A stretch of 21,342 nucleotides of DNA, from contig NZ_AEPF01000026.1 in assembly GCF_000193735.1 (NCBI RefSeq), positions 1 through 21,342 of the forward strand, given 5' to 3'. Below, one piece after another: positions 21,279 through 21,342 of the stretch (position 1 is its first letter; each line of letters starts with the position of its first letter). This stretch comes from Neisseria sicca 4320 (GTDB lineage: Bacteria; Pseudomonadota; Gammaproteobacteria; Burkholderiales; Neisseriaceae). The translations under genes and the position numbers were made by a program. Under the pieces are notes generated by a model. The model had not been told where the DNA came from and made no database searches. It was given only the letters and a program-made list of their open reading frames with translations.

Positions 21279-21342
21279 ATGAAAAAACTGGAAAACTCCT
21301 GCCGACCCCCGCCAGCCTTGCCTATCCGCTCCTATGTTATAG
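21279..21342 (+). other. Possible start of a further gene at the window edge
   Basis: ATG 21279 opens a frame (MKKLENSCRPPP...) that runs to the edge. A neighbouring frame reads KLLPTPASLAYPLLCY, which looks more like the first helix of a membrane protein. Too short to judge; a frameshift or a different start is possible. Confidence 0.2.

Overview
The window reads as the chromosome of a commensal Neisseria of the mucosa/sicca/subflava type. The main evidence is the dense 12-mer AGGTCGTCTGAA, the DNA uptake sequence (DUS) dialect of that group. It occurs singly and as inverted pairs that serve as terminators. Two 157-bp Correia elements (CREE) and the typical Neisseria gene content agree with this. 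The species cannot be fixed from the sequence alone.

Layout. (1) 1-2131: yebC and an orphan zinc-binding lipoprotein-like/periplasmic component gene, znuA, with a candidate Zur operator. (2) 2132-6205: a 4-kb AT-rich island with no uptake sequence. It holds short orphan genes, several broken by frameshifts or stops, and divergent copies of a small dispersed repeat. It resembles the immunity-gene and toxin-tail arrays of neisserial polymorphic toxin loci, but no toxin domain is recognisable. (3) 6268-8709: an exported C39-type cysteine peptidase and the electron transfer flavoprotein-ubiquinone oxidoreductase (ETF-QO). (4) 9097-12930, minus strand: a 1277-residue FAD/iron-sulfur/CCG-domain oxidoreductase. 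(5) 13224-13403: the 4.5S signal recognition particle RNA gene with promoter and terminator, followed by the 3' remnant of a sugar transporter and a CREE. (6) 14196-18115: D-lactate dehydrogenase (dld), an AhpD-like carboxymuconolactone decarboxylase-family protein, an acyl-CoA dehydrogenase-family flavoprotein and a rubredoxin, then the second CREE in the same orientation as the first. (7) 18400-19360: remnants that look like a collapsed aryl-polyene-type (APE) lipid gene cluster: a hotdog dehydratase tail, an acyltransferase/acyl carrier protein hybrid, and one intact acyl carrier protein (ACP). (8) 19507-20266: a 2-oxoglutarate/Fe(II) dioxygenase pseudogene. (9) 20304-21197: a LysO-type lysine exporter.

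How the genes work together: much of the intact content feeds electrons into the respiratory chain (ETF-QO, Dld, the large FAD/Fe-S protein, the acyl-CoA dehydrogenase-like protein, rubredoxin). Each of these genes is a separate unit closed by its own DUS-hairpin terminator, so they are neighbours rather than one operon. The variable parts (the AT-rich island and the APE/dioxygenase graveyard) show repeated gain and decay. No CRISPR, prophage, insertion sequence with transposase, tRNA or plasmid origin was seen.
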